DNA of 64,000 bases from FEN-1191 sp964528845 (GTDB lineage Bacteria > Pseudomonadota > Gammaproteobacteria > Steroidobacterales > Steroidobacteraceae), in assembly GCA_964528845.1 (NCBI GenBank), contig CAZGVE010000019.1, positions 1-64,000 of the forward strand. The letters run 5' to 3'. A model generated the notes under the pieces. It worked only from the letters and a program-made list of their open reading frames with translations. It was not told where the DNA came from and made no database searches. A program made the position numbers and the translations under genes. Position 1 is the stretch's first letter, and every line of letters starts with the position of its first letter. Below, one piece after another: positions 54,973 through 63,975 of this stretch.

Positions 54973-57112
54973 GGCCGCCTGCCTGCTGCTGGCGCTGGCA
55001 GCCGCCAGCGCCGGTGCCCAGACGGGCGGCAGCTCGCCTAGCGTGGTGTTCAACCGCCGCGCCGTCGATCCGTCCGCGAGCGACCGTATCATCGTGAAGT
55101 GGCGCACCAACGGGGTGGCCGCGGTGCAGATCGATTCGGTCGCGCAGCGCGCGCAACGGCTGAGCCGGGTCAACGGCATTGCTATTCAATCGGCCCGCAA
55201 CCTCTACGGGGCCGTCGACGTCATGCAGCTCGATCATGTGCTCGCGCACGAGCCGATGACGGCGGTGCTGGCGCGGCTACGCGCCGATCCGGGCGTCGAA
55301 TACGCCGAGCCCGATGGCCTGCGCTTCATCGAGGCATTCCCGCAGGATCCCCCGAACGATCCACACTTCATCGCCGGCAGCGACGGCAACGGCAGCTGGC
55401 TCGGGCAGTGGTACCTGCAGCCCTCCTCCAGCACGACACCGGCCGCGCTCGATGTCACAACTGCGTGGCTGAGCACTATCGGCTCCCCGAGCGTCACGGT
55501 CGCCGTGATCGACACCGGCATCATCGATGCGCATCCGGATCTCGCTCCCAATCTGCTGCCGGGCTACGACTTCGTCAGCTGCGACCAGCAGGTCGATCCG
55601 ACCACTGGAACCTGCAGCAACAAGAGCGCACCGACCTTCTATTTTGCGAACGACGGTCATGGCTGGCAGAGCGATGCGGCCGATCCGGGCGACTACATCA
55701 GCGCGACGGACATCACGCTGCCGGTGTTCAAGAGCGCGGACTGCACCACGGTCGCGCCGAGCACCTGGCACGGCACCAAGGTCGCCGGCGTGATCGGCGC
55801 GGTGGCGAACAATGGCCGCGGCATTGCGGGCATCGCGCCACTGACCAAGGTAGTGCCGCTGCGCGCGATCGGCGCCTGTACCGGTCATGTCTCGGACATC
55901 GCCGCGGCCATCGAGTATGCCGCGGGCGGTACCGTGCCGGGCGTTGCCAGTGCCGATTCGATCCTGAACCGGGATGGCATTGCGCATGCCAGCATCATCA
56001 ACCTCAGCCTCGGCGCGGCAACGGCCTGCTCGGCGACCGAGCAGAGCGCGATCACGGACGCGATCAACGCCGGCGTGCTGGTGGTCGCGGCGGCCGGCAA
56101 TGAAGGCGGGCCGATCGATGCGCCAGCCAGCTGCGCGGGCGTGCTGTCAGTGGCGGGATTGCGCGCTGAGGGCACCAAGGTCGGCTACAGCAATCTCAGC
56201 AGCGCGCCGACCACAACCGGCACCGGGAGCGGCACGGCCACCACGCCCGGCGCCACGGTGTCGATTGCCGCGCCCGCGGGCAACTGCGTCAACCTGCTCC
56301 CCACGCAGTCGTGCCTGTATTCGATCGAGACCACGACCGATGAGGGATCGACGACGCCCTCGCCGACGCCCGGGTTCTATACCTATGCGCTGCTCAATCC
56401 GTCCTACCTGACTGGCGGCGGCAACTCGCTGAACGAGGCCACCGTCGGCACGAGTTTCGCGGCACCGATGGCCGCCGGCGTCGCCGCGCTGATGCTCGCG
56501 GCGAATCCCGCGCTGACGCCCTCGGAGCTGATTTCGCGGCTGGAATCGAGCGCGCTGCCGTTCCCGACCAGCTCCACGACCAGTCCGGCACCCCCGACCT
56601 GCCATCTGGCATCCACCGCGACCGATACCAACGGCAGCTACACCGACACGAGCCAGGACACGGAGTGCATCTGCACCACCGCGACCTGCGGTGCCGGCAT
56701 GCTCAACGCTGCCGCGGCGGTCGTGACCGCTGAAGGCATCGCGGTGCAGATCACGCTCGGGAGCACCAGCGGCTCGCCCGGCCAGCACATCCGGCTCGAT
56801 GGCAGCGGCAGCACCGCCGCGGCCGGATTCACCATCACCTCGTACCAGTGGACCACGACACCGGCGACGAGCGATCAACTGATCAATCCGACCCAGTCGG
56901 TCGCAACGCTGGTCGTGCCCTCGTTCCGCTCGATCACCGTCAACCTGACCATCACCGACAGCGGTGGTCACACCGCGACGGGCAGCGCGACAGTGCAGTC
57001 GGCGTTCGGTGCCGCGAGCCACAGCGGCGCATTCGGTGCTGATCTGTTCGGGCTCGCCGCGCTCGCGGCGCTGCAGCTGTGGCGCCGGCGCCGCAGCGCC
57101 GAATTGAACTGA
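54938..57112 (+). CDS. Secreted subtilisin-family (S8) serine protease with C-terminal anchor
   Basis: About 724 residues. Signal peptide (LASAACLLLALAAASAGA), an I9-like propeptide region (RIIVKWRTNGVAAVQ; GVEYAEPDGLRFIEA), and a catalytic domain with Asp192 (AVIDTGIIDAHPDL), His278 (WHGTKVAGVIGA, with Lys instead of the usual second His) and Ser506 (VGTSFAAPMAAG). A PKD/Ig-like domain (about residues 605-690) precedes a C-terminal SGAFGADLFGLAALAA helix and RRRR, resembling GlyGly-CTERM/rhombosortase sorting signals. TTG start at 54938 with GGGGAGG seven bases upstream. Likely surface-attached or released protease. Confidence 0.94.
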   Translation: MVRTRGTARLASAACLLLALAAASAGAQTGGSSPSVVFNRRAVDPSASDRIIVKWRTNGVAAVQIDSVAQRAQRLSRVNGIAIQSARNLYGAVDVMQLDHVLAHEPMTAVLARLRADPGVEYAEPDGLRFIEAFPQDPPNDPHFIAGSDGNGSWLGQWYLQPSSSTTPAALDVTTAWLSTIGSPSVTVAVIDTGIIDAHPDLAPNLLPGYDFVSCDQQVDPTTGTCSNKSAPTFYFANDGHGWQSDAADPGDYISATDITLPVFKSADCTTVAPSTWHGTKVAGVIGAVANNGRGIAGIAPLTKVVPLRAIGACTGHVSDIAAAIEYAAGGTVPGVASADSILNRDGIAHASIINLSLGAATACSATEQSAITDAINAGVLVVAAAGNEGGPIDAPASCAGVLSVAGLRAEGTKVGYSNLSSAPTTTGTGSGTATTPGATVSIAAPAGNCVNLLPTQSCLYSIETTTDEGSTTPSPTPGFYTYALLNPSYLTGGGNSLNEATVGTSFAAPMAAGVAALMLAANPALTPSELISRLESSALPFPTSSTTSPAPPTCHLASTATDTNGSYTDTSQDTECICTTATCGAGMLNAAAAVVTAEGIAVQITLGSTSGSPGQHIRLDGSGSTAAAGFTITSYQWTTTPATSDQLINPTQSVATLVVPSFRSITVNLTITDSGGHTATGSATVQSAFGAASHSGAFGADLFGLAALAALQLWRRRRSAELN

Positions 57113-57184
57113 ATTGGCGCGCGAGTGTCGCTATGCTATCTGGCTCGCCGCCGCAGGGCGCGCGGGCCCCATGAGGAGAACCTG

Positions 57185-59254
57185 TTGATCGTCATTCGAT
57201 CCCGTACGCCGCGACGGCGCGCCGCCACGGCAGCGACCCTGCTGTGCTCGCTGGGTGCCGTGCTGGCCATGAGTGCGTGCAGCAACAACAGTAACCGGGC
57301 GATCACGGGCAGCACCGGTGTCGACAACGGGGTGTCGATCTCGACCGACAATTCGGTCACCGAGCTGCTCGAGAATACGTCGCTCGGCTTGACGGCCAGT
57401 GTGCCGAACGACACCACCAAGGCTGGTGTGACCTGGACACTCAGCGCCGGCGTCGGCTCGTTGAGCGCAGCGACCAACGGCGCGGTCACCTACGTGGCCC
57501 CGACCCAGGTGACCGGCGCGGCGACCGCGGTGATCACGGCGACCTCGATCGCCAATCCGCTGCTGAACGCGCAGGTCACGCTGGTCGTGCTCGGCGATCC
57601 GCAGCTCGACCGGATCGTGCTGTTTCCGGGAAACCTGAACCTGGGCTACGGCGCGAACCTGTCGATCTCGGGTGGCTCGGGTCCGTTTACCTGGGCGCTC
57701 AGCGCGGGCGCCCTGCCGCCGGGCTTCACACTCAGTGCCAGCACCCTCTCGAACGATACGATCACCGGCGTTCCGACCGCGACTGGCACCTATACGTTCT
57801 CGATCACGATTACCGACAGCCTGAGCCGCACCTCGACGCTGCCGTTCACGATCCAGATCAATCCGCAGAATGCCTGCGTGCTGCTCGGACAGTACGTGTT
57901 CGCGTGGAGCGGATTCCGCACCGGCAAATCCGGTATCAGCTCCGCGGTGCACCTCGGCGTGGTGAACATCGACTCCAACGGCCTGATCACCGGCGAGACC
58001 GACTACAAGTCCGCGTACCGGGCCTCGCCGGCCGAGACGGTCATCAATGGCACCTGCGCCAATACGACAGCCGACACCGGCCAGATCTCGCTGAATACCC
58101 CGAGTGGTCTGTACCAATACAATTTTGCGATCACGCCGCCGGACACCTCCGGCGTCATCCATTCAGCGCGCATCCAGCTCGTGAATGCCGGCAGCGACAG
58201 CGGCTCGGGCTTGCTGCAGCTGCAGGACGCGACCGCACTGGGCGGCGGCGCCCCGAGCGGCAACTTTGCGTTTGGACTCATCGGCGTCGCGACCAGCGGT
58301 CTGCACTTCGGTACCGCCGGAAGGTTCAGCGCCAGCGGCGGCGCCATCAGCGCGGGGCTCGTCGATTCGAACGCCGCCAGCGGCGCGCTGAACGACCAGC
58401 CCGCCACCGGTACGATCGGTGCGCCGGACGCGACGGGCCGCGGTGTCATGGCGCTCAACACCGGCTCTACCACGTCGAACTACACCTACTACGTGGTCAA
58501 TGCCCACAAGATGGTGATCATGGCGATCGACAGTGCGAGCAGCGCGCCGGTCCTGAGCGGTTTCTTGAGTCCGCAGGTCGGCACACTCGATCCGAATACC
58601 TTCGATGCGACCGCGCTCGGCGCGCCCTCGATCATCAGCCTCTGGGGAGCCAAGGGCGACATCGATCCGTACACGGTGGTCGCGATCGGCCGCCTCGCCA
58701 ATGGCAATCCGACAGCCGGTACCGTCGACCTGACCCTGCAGTCCTCGGTGCAGAGCCTCGTGTCCTCGGATGAGGCCTACACCGCTCAGACCTATAGCGT
58801 GAATCCGGCCGGGCGCGGCACGCTCGCCGTGTACTCGAGCGCAGGGCTGCGCAGCTTCGTGCTGTACTTCGATGGTGTGGCCGATGGCTACGTCGTCGAG
58901 CAGGGCAGCGCGTATGGGAATGCCGGCCTGCTCGAGGCGCAGCAGCTGCCAGTCGGTGGTTTCCCGAGCACGCTCGTGGGCGACTACGTCTCCGGCACGC
59001 AGTTTCCGCAGGCGCCCGGACCCGTGGTCCTGGTGCCGCAGATCTCACTGAACTTTGGCCAGTTGTCGAGTTCTTATACCAACGGCGTGTTCTCGATTGA
59101 TCCGAGCAGCGGACGGGGCATCGGTTCGTTGACCCAGACCGGGGTTGGTACGACGCCGGCGGCGTTCTATATGGTGACGACGGACAAGATCGATATGCTG
59201 CGCTATTCGACCATCGCGACCAACGGCGCGATCGAGTGGCTCATCGATAATTGA
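57185..59254 (+). CDS. Large putative lipoprotein with Ig-like domain, function unknown
   Basis: A 689-residue protein. Its start, MIVIRSRTPRRRAATAATLL, leads to a hydrophobic stretch ending LAMSACSNN, a lipoprotein-type cleavage site. After that comes a He_PIG/Ig-like domain (about residues 150-225; LPPGFTLSASTLSND, GTYTFSITITD) and a long Gly/Ser/Thr-rich beta-rich part with no recognised catalytic motif. AGGAG lies six bases upstream of the TTG. It follows the protease gene by 72 bases on the same strand, so it may be a co-secreted surface protein. It overlaps the convergent glycosyltransferase by 14 bases. Confidence 0.78.
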   Translation: MIVIRSRTPRRRAATAATLLCSLGAVLAMSACSNNSNRAITGSTGVDNGVSISTDNSVTELLENTSLGLTASVPNDTTKAGVTWTLSAGVGSLSAATNGAVTYVAPTQVTGAATAVITATSIANPLLNAQVTLVVLGDPQLDRIVLFPGNLNLGYGANLSISGGSGPFTWALSAGALPPGFTLSASTLSNDTITGVPTATGTYTFSITITDSLSRTSTLPFTIQINPQNACVLLGQYVFAWSGFRTGKSGISSAVHLGVVNIDSNGLITGETDYKSAYRASPAETVINGTCANTTADTGQISLNTPSGLYQYNFAITPPDTSGVIHSARIQLVNAGSDSGSGLLQLQDATALGGGAPSGNFAFGLIGVATSGLHFGTAGRFSASGGAISAGLVDSNAASGALNDQPATGTIGAPDATGRGVMALNTGSTTSNYTYYVVNAHKMVIMAIDSASSAPVLSGFLSPQVGTLDPNTFDATALGAPSIISLWGAKGDIDPYTVVAIGRLANGNPTAGTVDLTLQSSVQSLVSSDEAYTAQTYSVNPAGRGTLAVYSSAGLRSFVLYFDGVADGYVVEQGSAYGNAGLLEAQQLPVGGFPSTLVGDYVSGTQFPQAPGPVVLVPQISLNFGQLSSSYTNGVFSIDPSSGRGIGSLTQTGVGTTPAAFYMVTTDKIDMLRYSTIATNGAIEWLIDN

Positions 59255-60494
59255 GCACGGCCTCGCCGATCGCCTGCTGCAGCGTGCGCCCTAGGCGTGC
59301 CAGCCGCCACGCCGACTCGCGCGCCAGTTCCGCCGGATCCGGCGCGGGCAATCCGGCATCGAGCGCCTGCGCCATCCGCGCCGCGAGTGCCGGCGCATCC
59401 CCGGGCGGGAAATAGCTGATCGATCGGCCCTCGACTTCCCGGTTGACCGGGATGTCCGACAGGATCGCCGGCACACCGAGTGCCACCGCATCGTAGGTCG
59501 AGCCACCTCCCGGCCCCCCCTCGAACAACGTAGGCTGGAGCAGTGCAATGGCGCCGCGCATCAGCGCGATCTGATCCGGCTTCGAGAGATAGCCGAGCAG
59601 CAGCACGCGATCGGCGATGCCGAGCGTGGCGAGCAGCGCACGCAGCTCGGCCGCGTGCCCCGGCGCACGGTGATCCTCGAGGCTGCCCGTGCACACCAGC
59701 GTGACCTCCACCTCCGACCGCTCCTTCAGCAGCTGCGCGAAGGCCCGGAACGCGGTGCGGTGATCCTTGTGGACCCAGAACTGGTTGCACAGGATGAAGT
59801 AGCGCTGTGGCACGTCGAACTGCGCACGCACCTGCACCGGGTCCCGCCTGAGCAGCTGCGCCTGCAATGCTGCCGAGAACGGCAGCGGGATCAGCCGGGC
59901 GCGGCTGGTGGGATAGAACCGCGCGGCATCGTCCGCCACGGCGCGCGAGGTCACGACGATGCTGTGCGCTTGGGCCAGCATCGCCTCGAACGCCGCATCA
60001 CGGCGCGCGCGCTCGTGCGCGGTGAACAGCTCCGGCAGGTGGCGATGCTGGAAATCGTACAGGTAGCCGATCCACGGCACCGGGAAATCCGGTCCCGGAA
60101 CGTCCATGCACGGCAGCACGACCTCGGCCCGCAACTCGCGCAGCGTCCGCCGCAGCCCGCGGCTGCCACCGGTATAGAAACGGATCGTCACCTGGCCTTC
60201 ATAGCCGGCGAAGGCTTCCCGCAACGCGGGAGCCGACAGCGGCCGCGGTGGTGAGGGCCGGCCACGCAGCGCTCCCAGCGCTTGCCGGACCGTGCGGCGC
60301 GCGCGGCGGCTCCAGGATTCGCCGGGCAATAGCAACGTGAGCTTCTGTCCCGGCTCCGGCACCGCGCACAGCCCGTTCAGGAACAGGCGCAGCAGGTCGA
60401 CGCCACCGCCCCATCCGGCGAGCCCACGACCGAGCACCGCGACGTGGCGCACCGGTGTCGCCAGCGCGGGGTCAGTAGGCGCCGGAGCGTTCAT
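59241..60494 (-). CDS. Family 4-type glycosyltransferase
   Basis: A 417-residue GT-B glycosyltransferase: N-terminal VLGRGLAGWGGGVDLLRLFLNG, linker, and C-domain with FILCNQFWVHKDHRTAFRAF, GYLSKPDQIALMRGAIALLQP and the donor-binding TLFEGGPGGGSTYDAVALGVP. Sugar donor and acceptor unknown. It is coupled by ATGA overlap to the methyltransferase gene upstream. Part of a set for lipopolysaccharide O-antigen or exopolysaccharide. Confidence 0.92.
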   Translation of the reverse strand: MNAPAPTDPALATPVRHVAVLGRGLAGWGGGVDLLRLFLNGLCAVPEPGQKLTLLLPGESWSRRARRTVRQALGALRGRPSPPRPLSAPALREAFAGYEGQVTIRFYTGGSRGLRRTLRELRAEVVLPCMDVPGPDFPVPWIGYLYDFQHRHLPELFTAHERARRDAAFEAMLAQAHSIVVTSRAVADDAARFYPTSRARLIPLPFSAALQAQLLRRDPVQVRAQFDVPQRYFILCNQFWVHKDHRTAFRAFAQLLKERSEVEVTLVCTGSLEDHRAPGHAAELRALLATLGIADRVLLLGYLSKPDQIALMRGAIALLQPTLFEGGPGGGSTYDAVALGVPAILSDIPVNREVEGRSISYFPPGDAPALAARMAQALDAGLPAPDPAELARESAWRLARLGRTLQQAIGEAVLNYR

Positions 60495-61300
60495 CGCGTC
60501 AGCTGGTCGTAGTCGGCCTGCGCAAAGCGGTTGTCCTGCCGCATCGCAAGCCAGATGCGCATCAGCCGCATGCCGCGTCGCGACAGCGCGAGGTGCAGCA
60601 GCGCGCGCTGCAGTGGCGATGGGGACTCGCGCGTATAGACGTGGAACGCGCCGGCGTCGAAGTAGTGGTAGCCATGCCGCGCCGCCAACAGTGCCAGCCC
60701 CTGGGGCGAGTAGAAGAACACATGCTGGCCGGCACTCGCATTCAGGTACCACCAGCCGACGCCCTCGCCGCGGTAGGGCTCGGTGGAGGCGAACAGTACT
60801 TCCGGCCGACGCTCGAATAGCGCCCCGAGCTCGGCGGCCGGGTCGGCACAGTGCTCGAACACCTCGATCGCGGACAGCAGCGCGATGCCGCCCGGCTGCA
60901 CCTCGCCGGGCTGTACCGCAAAGGCCGGCGCGTACACCGGCTGTGCGTACTTATCGCACAGCCACGCATCCAGCCCTGCGTCGCGCAGCAGCCGGCACAG
61001 CAGTCCGGCTCCGCCCCCGAAATCGAGCACCCGGCCGCGCAGTCCGAAAATCCGCGCGGTCGCTACGATCGCGGCCTGGCAGCGCAGGCAGCGCTCGACC
61101 GCCCCGGTATCGATCGCCGCGAGCGGCGAGTCATAGGCCTCCGTCAACCAGTACGGCACCTCGGTCTGCAGTGAACCGCAGGCCTCGCAGCCCAGGTAGT
61201 CAACGCGGTAGCGTCCGAGCACCAAGGCGTCGAAGCGCTTGACCAGCGCGCCGCCGCACAGCCGGCAATGCTCCGCCGACGGCTCCCGGACGCCGCTCAC
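60491..61300 (-). CDS. SAM-dependent methyltransferase with N-terminal zinc ribbon
   Basis: A 269-residue protein. An N-terminal CxxC...CxxC zinc ribbon (CRLCGGALV, then GCEACGSL) is followed by a Rossmann methyltransferase (VLDFGGGAGLLCRLL; LSAIEVFEHCADP). This is the methyltransferase-23 type often found in sugar-modification clusters. A GTG start at 61300 overlaps the PhzF-like stop as GTGA. Target probably a sugar in the glycosyltransferase pathway. Confidence 0.88.
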   Translation of the reverse strand: MSGVREPSAEHCRLCGGALVKRFDALVLGRYRVDYLGCEACGSLQTEVPYWLTEAYDSPLAAIDTGAVERCLRCQAAIVATARIFGLRGRVLDFGGGAGLLCRLLRDAGLDAWLCDKYAQPVYAPAFAVQPGEVQPGGIALLSAIEVFEHCADPAAELGALFERRPEVLFASTEPYRGEGVGWWYLNASAGQHVFFYSPQGLALLAARHGYHYFDAGAFHVYTRESPSPLQRALLHLALSRRGMRLMRIWLAMRQDNRFAQADYDQLTR

Positions 61301-62196
61301 AGATCCACGCTGCCGCGGCCGAGCTCGATCACTTCGCCCGACACGCGGATCGCGCGATCGGTGCCGACCTCGAGCTGCAGCGCTGAGGGTCGCTGGACCG
61401 CCTCGCCCTGACTCAATGACAGTGTTGCCGGCAGACTGCGCGCCATCGCGAGCCACCAGCCACCGAGATTCGCAGTCGCCGAGCCGGTCGCCGGATCCTC
61501 GAGCACCGAGCGTCCGAGCGGAAAGAAGAATCGCGCCAGATACCGGCCCGCGCCAGCCCGCACGTCCTCGGGCGCGAACACGTAGGCCATCGAGGCACCC
61601 TCGGCGCTACGGACCTGCTCGAACAGCTGCGGATCCGGCGCCGCGCGCCGCACCGCGGCGACGCAGCTAAGCGGCACGATCAGCTGCTCCCGGCCGGTAT
61701 GTACCCACAGCGGACGCTCGATCAGGTCCTCCGCCTCGAGCCCCAGCAGGCCCGCGAGCCGCTCGCGGGCGATGTCGGGGTCGCGCCATCGCGGCGCATT
61801 CGCGGTCAGCGTCCAGCGCGCCCCTAAGGCCGACACGGGGATGATTCCAGCGGCCATCTCGAGCTGCAGCGTGTCGCCGCCCAGCCCCAGCGCGCGGCAC
61901 ACGGCCGCCGAGCCCAGCGTCGGATGGCCCGCGAAGGGCATCTCATAGCCGGGCGTGAAGATTCGTACCCGTGCATTCGCGCGCTCGGAAGGCAGCAGGA
62001 ACGTGGTCTCGGACAGGTTGAACTGCCGCGCCAGCGCCTGCATCGTCTGCGTGTCGAGACCCCGCCCGTCCTCGAACACGCACAGCGGGTTGCCGGACAG
62101 CGGCACGCCCGGCAGCGCGAAGACGTTCACCAGCCGGAAGGCAAGACGGCTCACGATGCCTGCTTCTCCGTGGGTTCCCATGGCGGGTGCGCACAT
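61297..62196 (-). CDS. PhzF-family isomerase/epimerase-like protein
   Basis: About 299 residues: two related halves with SGNPLCVFEDGRGL, the catalytic Glu in FNLSETTFLL, PFAGHPTLGSA and, in the second half, EDPATGSATANLGGWW. The family includes PhzF (phenazine) and many unspecific isomerases; no phenazine genes are near. The ATG at 62196 follows GGAGG at five bases; a GTG at 62154 is a second option that matches the usual N-terminus. It is divergent from gmd: the start codons are only 14 bases apart. Confidence 0.9.
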   Translation of the reverse strand: MCAPAMGTHGEAGIVSRLAFRLVNVFALPGVPLSGNPLCVFEDGRGLDTQTMQALARQFNLSETTFLLPSERANARVRIFTPGYEMPFAGHPTLGSAAVCRALGLGGDTLQLEMAAGIIPVSALGARWTLTANAPRWRDPDIARERLAGLLGLEAEDLIERPLWVHTGREQLIVPLSCVAAVRRAAPDPQLFEQVRSAEGASMAYVFAPEDVRAGAGRYLARFFFPLGRSVLEDPATGSATANLGGWWLAMARSLPATLSLSQGEAVQRPSALQLEVGTDRAIRVSGEVIELGRGSVDL

Positions 62197-62210
62197 TGTA
62201 ACCTCCGGCG

Positions 62211-63188
62211 ATGAAAGCATTGATCTGTGGGGTGAATGGCCAGGACGGCGCCTATCTCGCCCAACTCCTGATCGACAAGGGCTACGAGGTCTGGGGCACT
62301 TCGCGCAACAGCCAGACGGCGAGCTTCGGCAATCTCAATCGCCTCGGCGTGCGCGAAGCGGTGACCATGCGCTCGATGATCCCGACGGACTTCCGTAGCG
62401 TCATCTCGGTGATGTACGACTGCGTGCCCGACGAGCTGTATTTCCTGGCCAGCCAGAGCTCGGTCGGGCTGTCCTTCGAGCAGCCGGCCGAGACGCTCGA
62501 GAGCGTCGCGATGGGCGCGCTGAACCTGATGGAGGCCATCCGGATCCTGCGCCGGCCAGTACGTTTCTACAACGCGAGCTCGAGTGAGTGCTTCGGCAAC
62601 GTCGGTACGGTGGCAGCCGACGAGGACACGCCGTTTGCGCCGCGCAGTCCGTATGCGGTCGCGAAGGCCTCAGCGCATTGGCTGGTCGCGAACTACCGCG
62701 AAGCCTACGGGCTCTACGCCTGCAATGGCATCCTGTTCAACCACGAGTCGCCGCTGCGAGCGCCGCAGTTCGTGACCGCCAAGATCGCAGCCGCCGCAGC
62801 GCGCATCGCGCGCGGCGCGACCGAGACGCTGAAGCTCGGAAGGCTCGATGTCGTGCGCGACTGGGGCTGGGCGCCGGAGTACGTCGAGGCGATGTGGCGG
62901 ATGCTGCAGCAGCAGGAGCCGCGCGACTACATCATCAGCACCGGCGAGGCACATTCGCTCGAGCAGTTCGTCGCGGCGGTGTTTGCCGCGGCCGGGCTGG
63001 ACTGGCGGGACCATGTCGAGACCGATCCTGGCCTGCTGCGGCCAACCGACATCTCCTGGAGCCAGGGCAACCCTGCGCGTGCGGCGGAGGAACTGGGCTG
63101 GAGCGCGCAATTCCACATGCGCGAGGTCGCCGCTGGGATGCTCGAGGCGCAGCTGACGGGTCTGCCCTCGGCACGCGCGCGCCGGTGA
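62211..63188 (+). CDS. gmd: GDP-mannose 4,6-dehydratase-like NDP-sugar dehydratase
   Basis: A 325-residue short-chain dehydrogenase: GVNGQDGAYLAQLL nucleotide motif, SSSECFG (Ser/Glu126), Tyr148 and Lys152 (SPYAVAKASAHW) and GILFNHESPLRAPQFVT, which is specific to GMD. It makes GDP-4-keto-6-deoxymannose, a precursor of rhamnose/fucose-type sugars. There is no ribosome site in front of the ATG, so leaderless translation is possible. It converges on the FkbM gene seven bases away. Confidence 0.94.
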   Translation: MKALICGVNGQDGAYLAQLLIDKGYEVWGTSRNSQTASFGNLNRLGVREAVTMRSMIPTDFRSVISVMYDCVPDELYFLASQSSVGLSFEQPAETLESVAMGALNLMEAIRILRRPVRFYNASSSECFGNVGTVAADEDTPFAPRSPYAVAKASAHWLVANYREAYGLYACNGILFNHESPLRAPQFVTAKIAAAAARIARGATETLKLGRLDVVRDWGWAPEYVEAMWRMLQQQEPRDYIISTGEAHSLEQFVAAVFAAAGLDWRDHVETDPGLLRPTDISWSQGNPARAAEELGWSAQFHMREVAAGMLEAQLTGLPSARARR

Positions 63189-63195
63189 CGCTGCT

Positions 63196-63975
63196 TCAGC
63201 GCGCTGGCCACGGGAACATGGGCTCGGCCAGGATATTCTGGTAGGCGAAGATCTCGGTCGCGATGCTGCGCTTAGCCAAAGGCAGCAGTCCGCGCGGCAG
63301 CAGGCGCGAGAGCCGGTGCTGCGGCAGGAGCTTGCGAAAGTCGCGCAGGAACACCCGGCTGACGACATTCATCTCGTTGAACTCGAAATGGATATAACCA
63401 ATTCGCGACTCGGCCAGCAGCCGCGCGGCGCCCTCGAGCACCGCGAGCTCGTTGCCTTCGGTGTCGATCTTCAGGTAGTCGATGTACTCGACGCCGAGCC
63501 GCGCGGTGACGTTGTCGAGAGTATCGACGCGGACCTCGGTCGCGGTCAGTGCCTGCCGGTGGATGTCGGCAATCACGTCCGCGAAAACGGATGCATGGGC
63601 CGAGCCCTCGCTGTCGGCACGATCGTACAGCGTGATATGGCCGGGGGCACGCCCGAGGGCCAGGTTCTCGTGCACTACCCGCCCCGGCGCATGGCCGGCG
63701 CCAAGGAGCCGCGTGAAGTTCTGCGGGTGCGGCTCGAAGGCATAGACCTTCGCCTCCGGAAAGCGCGCGAGCAGCGCGGACGTGAACGCGCCAGTGTTGG
63801 CGCCGACGTCGAAGAACACCGGATGCGCCTGCGGCAGCACGCGCGGAAGGTAATTGCGGATCAGGTAGCGCTCGCCGCTGACCGCATCGTCCTGCCAGTT
63901 CAGGACACCGAGGCCGGACAGCGCCAGTCCATGCAGCGTCGCATTGAAGCCCCGGAAGATGCGACGCGCGAACAC
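63196..63975 (-). CDS. FkbM-family methyltransferase (may be incomplete at the right edge)
   Basis: At least 259 residues: VFFDVGANTGAFTSALLARF, VYAFEPHPQNF, HENLALG, VDTLDN and YLKIDTEGNELAVLEGA are the FkbM SAM-binding landmarks. The family O-methylates sugars or other small groups. The GTG at 63975 lies inside an open frame that runs to the window edge (L-Y-R-R- upstream), so the true start may be outside. Likely acts in the surface-polysaccharide cluster. Confidence 0.9.
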   Translation of the reverse strand: MFARRIFRGFNATLHGLALSGLGVLNWQDDAVSGERYLIRNYLPRVLPQAHPVFFDVGANTGAFTSALLARFPEAKVYAFEPHPQNFTRLLGAGHAPGRVVHENLALGRAPGHITLYDRADSEGSAHASVFADVIADIHRQALTATEVRVDTLDNVTARLGVEYIDYLKIDTEGNELAVLEGAARLLAESRIGYIHFEFNEMNVVSRVFLRDFRKLLPQHRLSRLLPRGLLPLAKRSIATEIFAYQNILAEPMFPWPAR

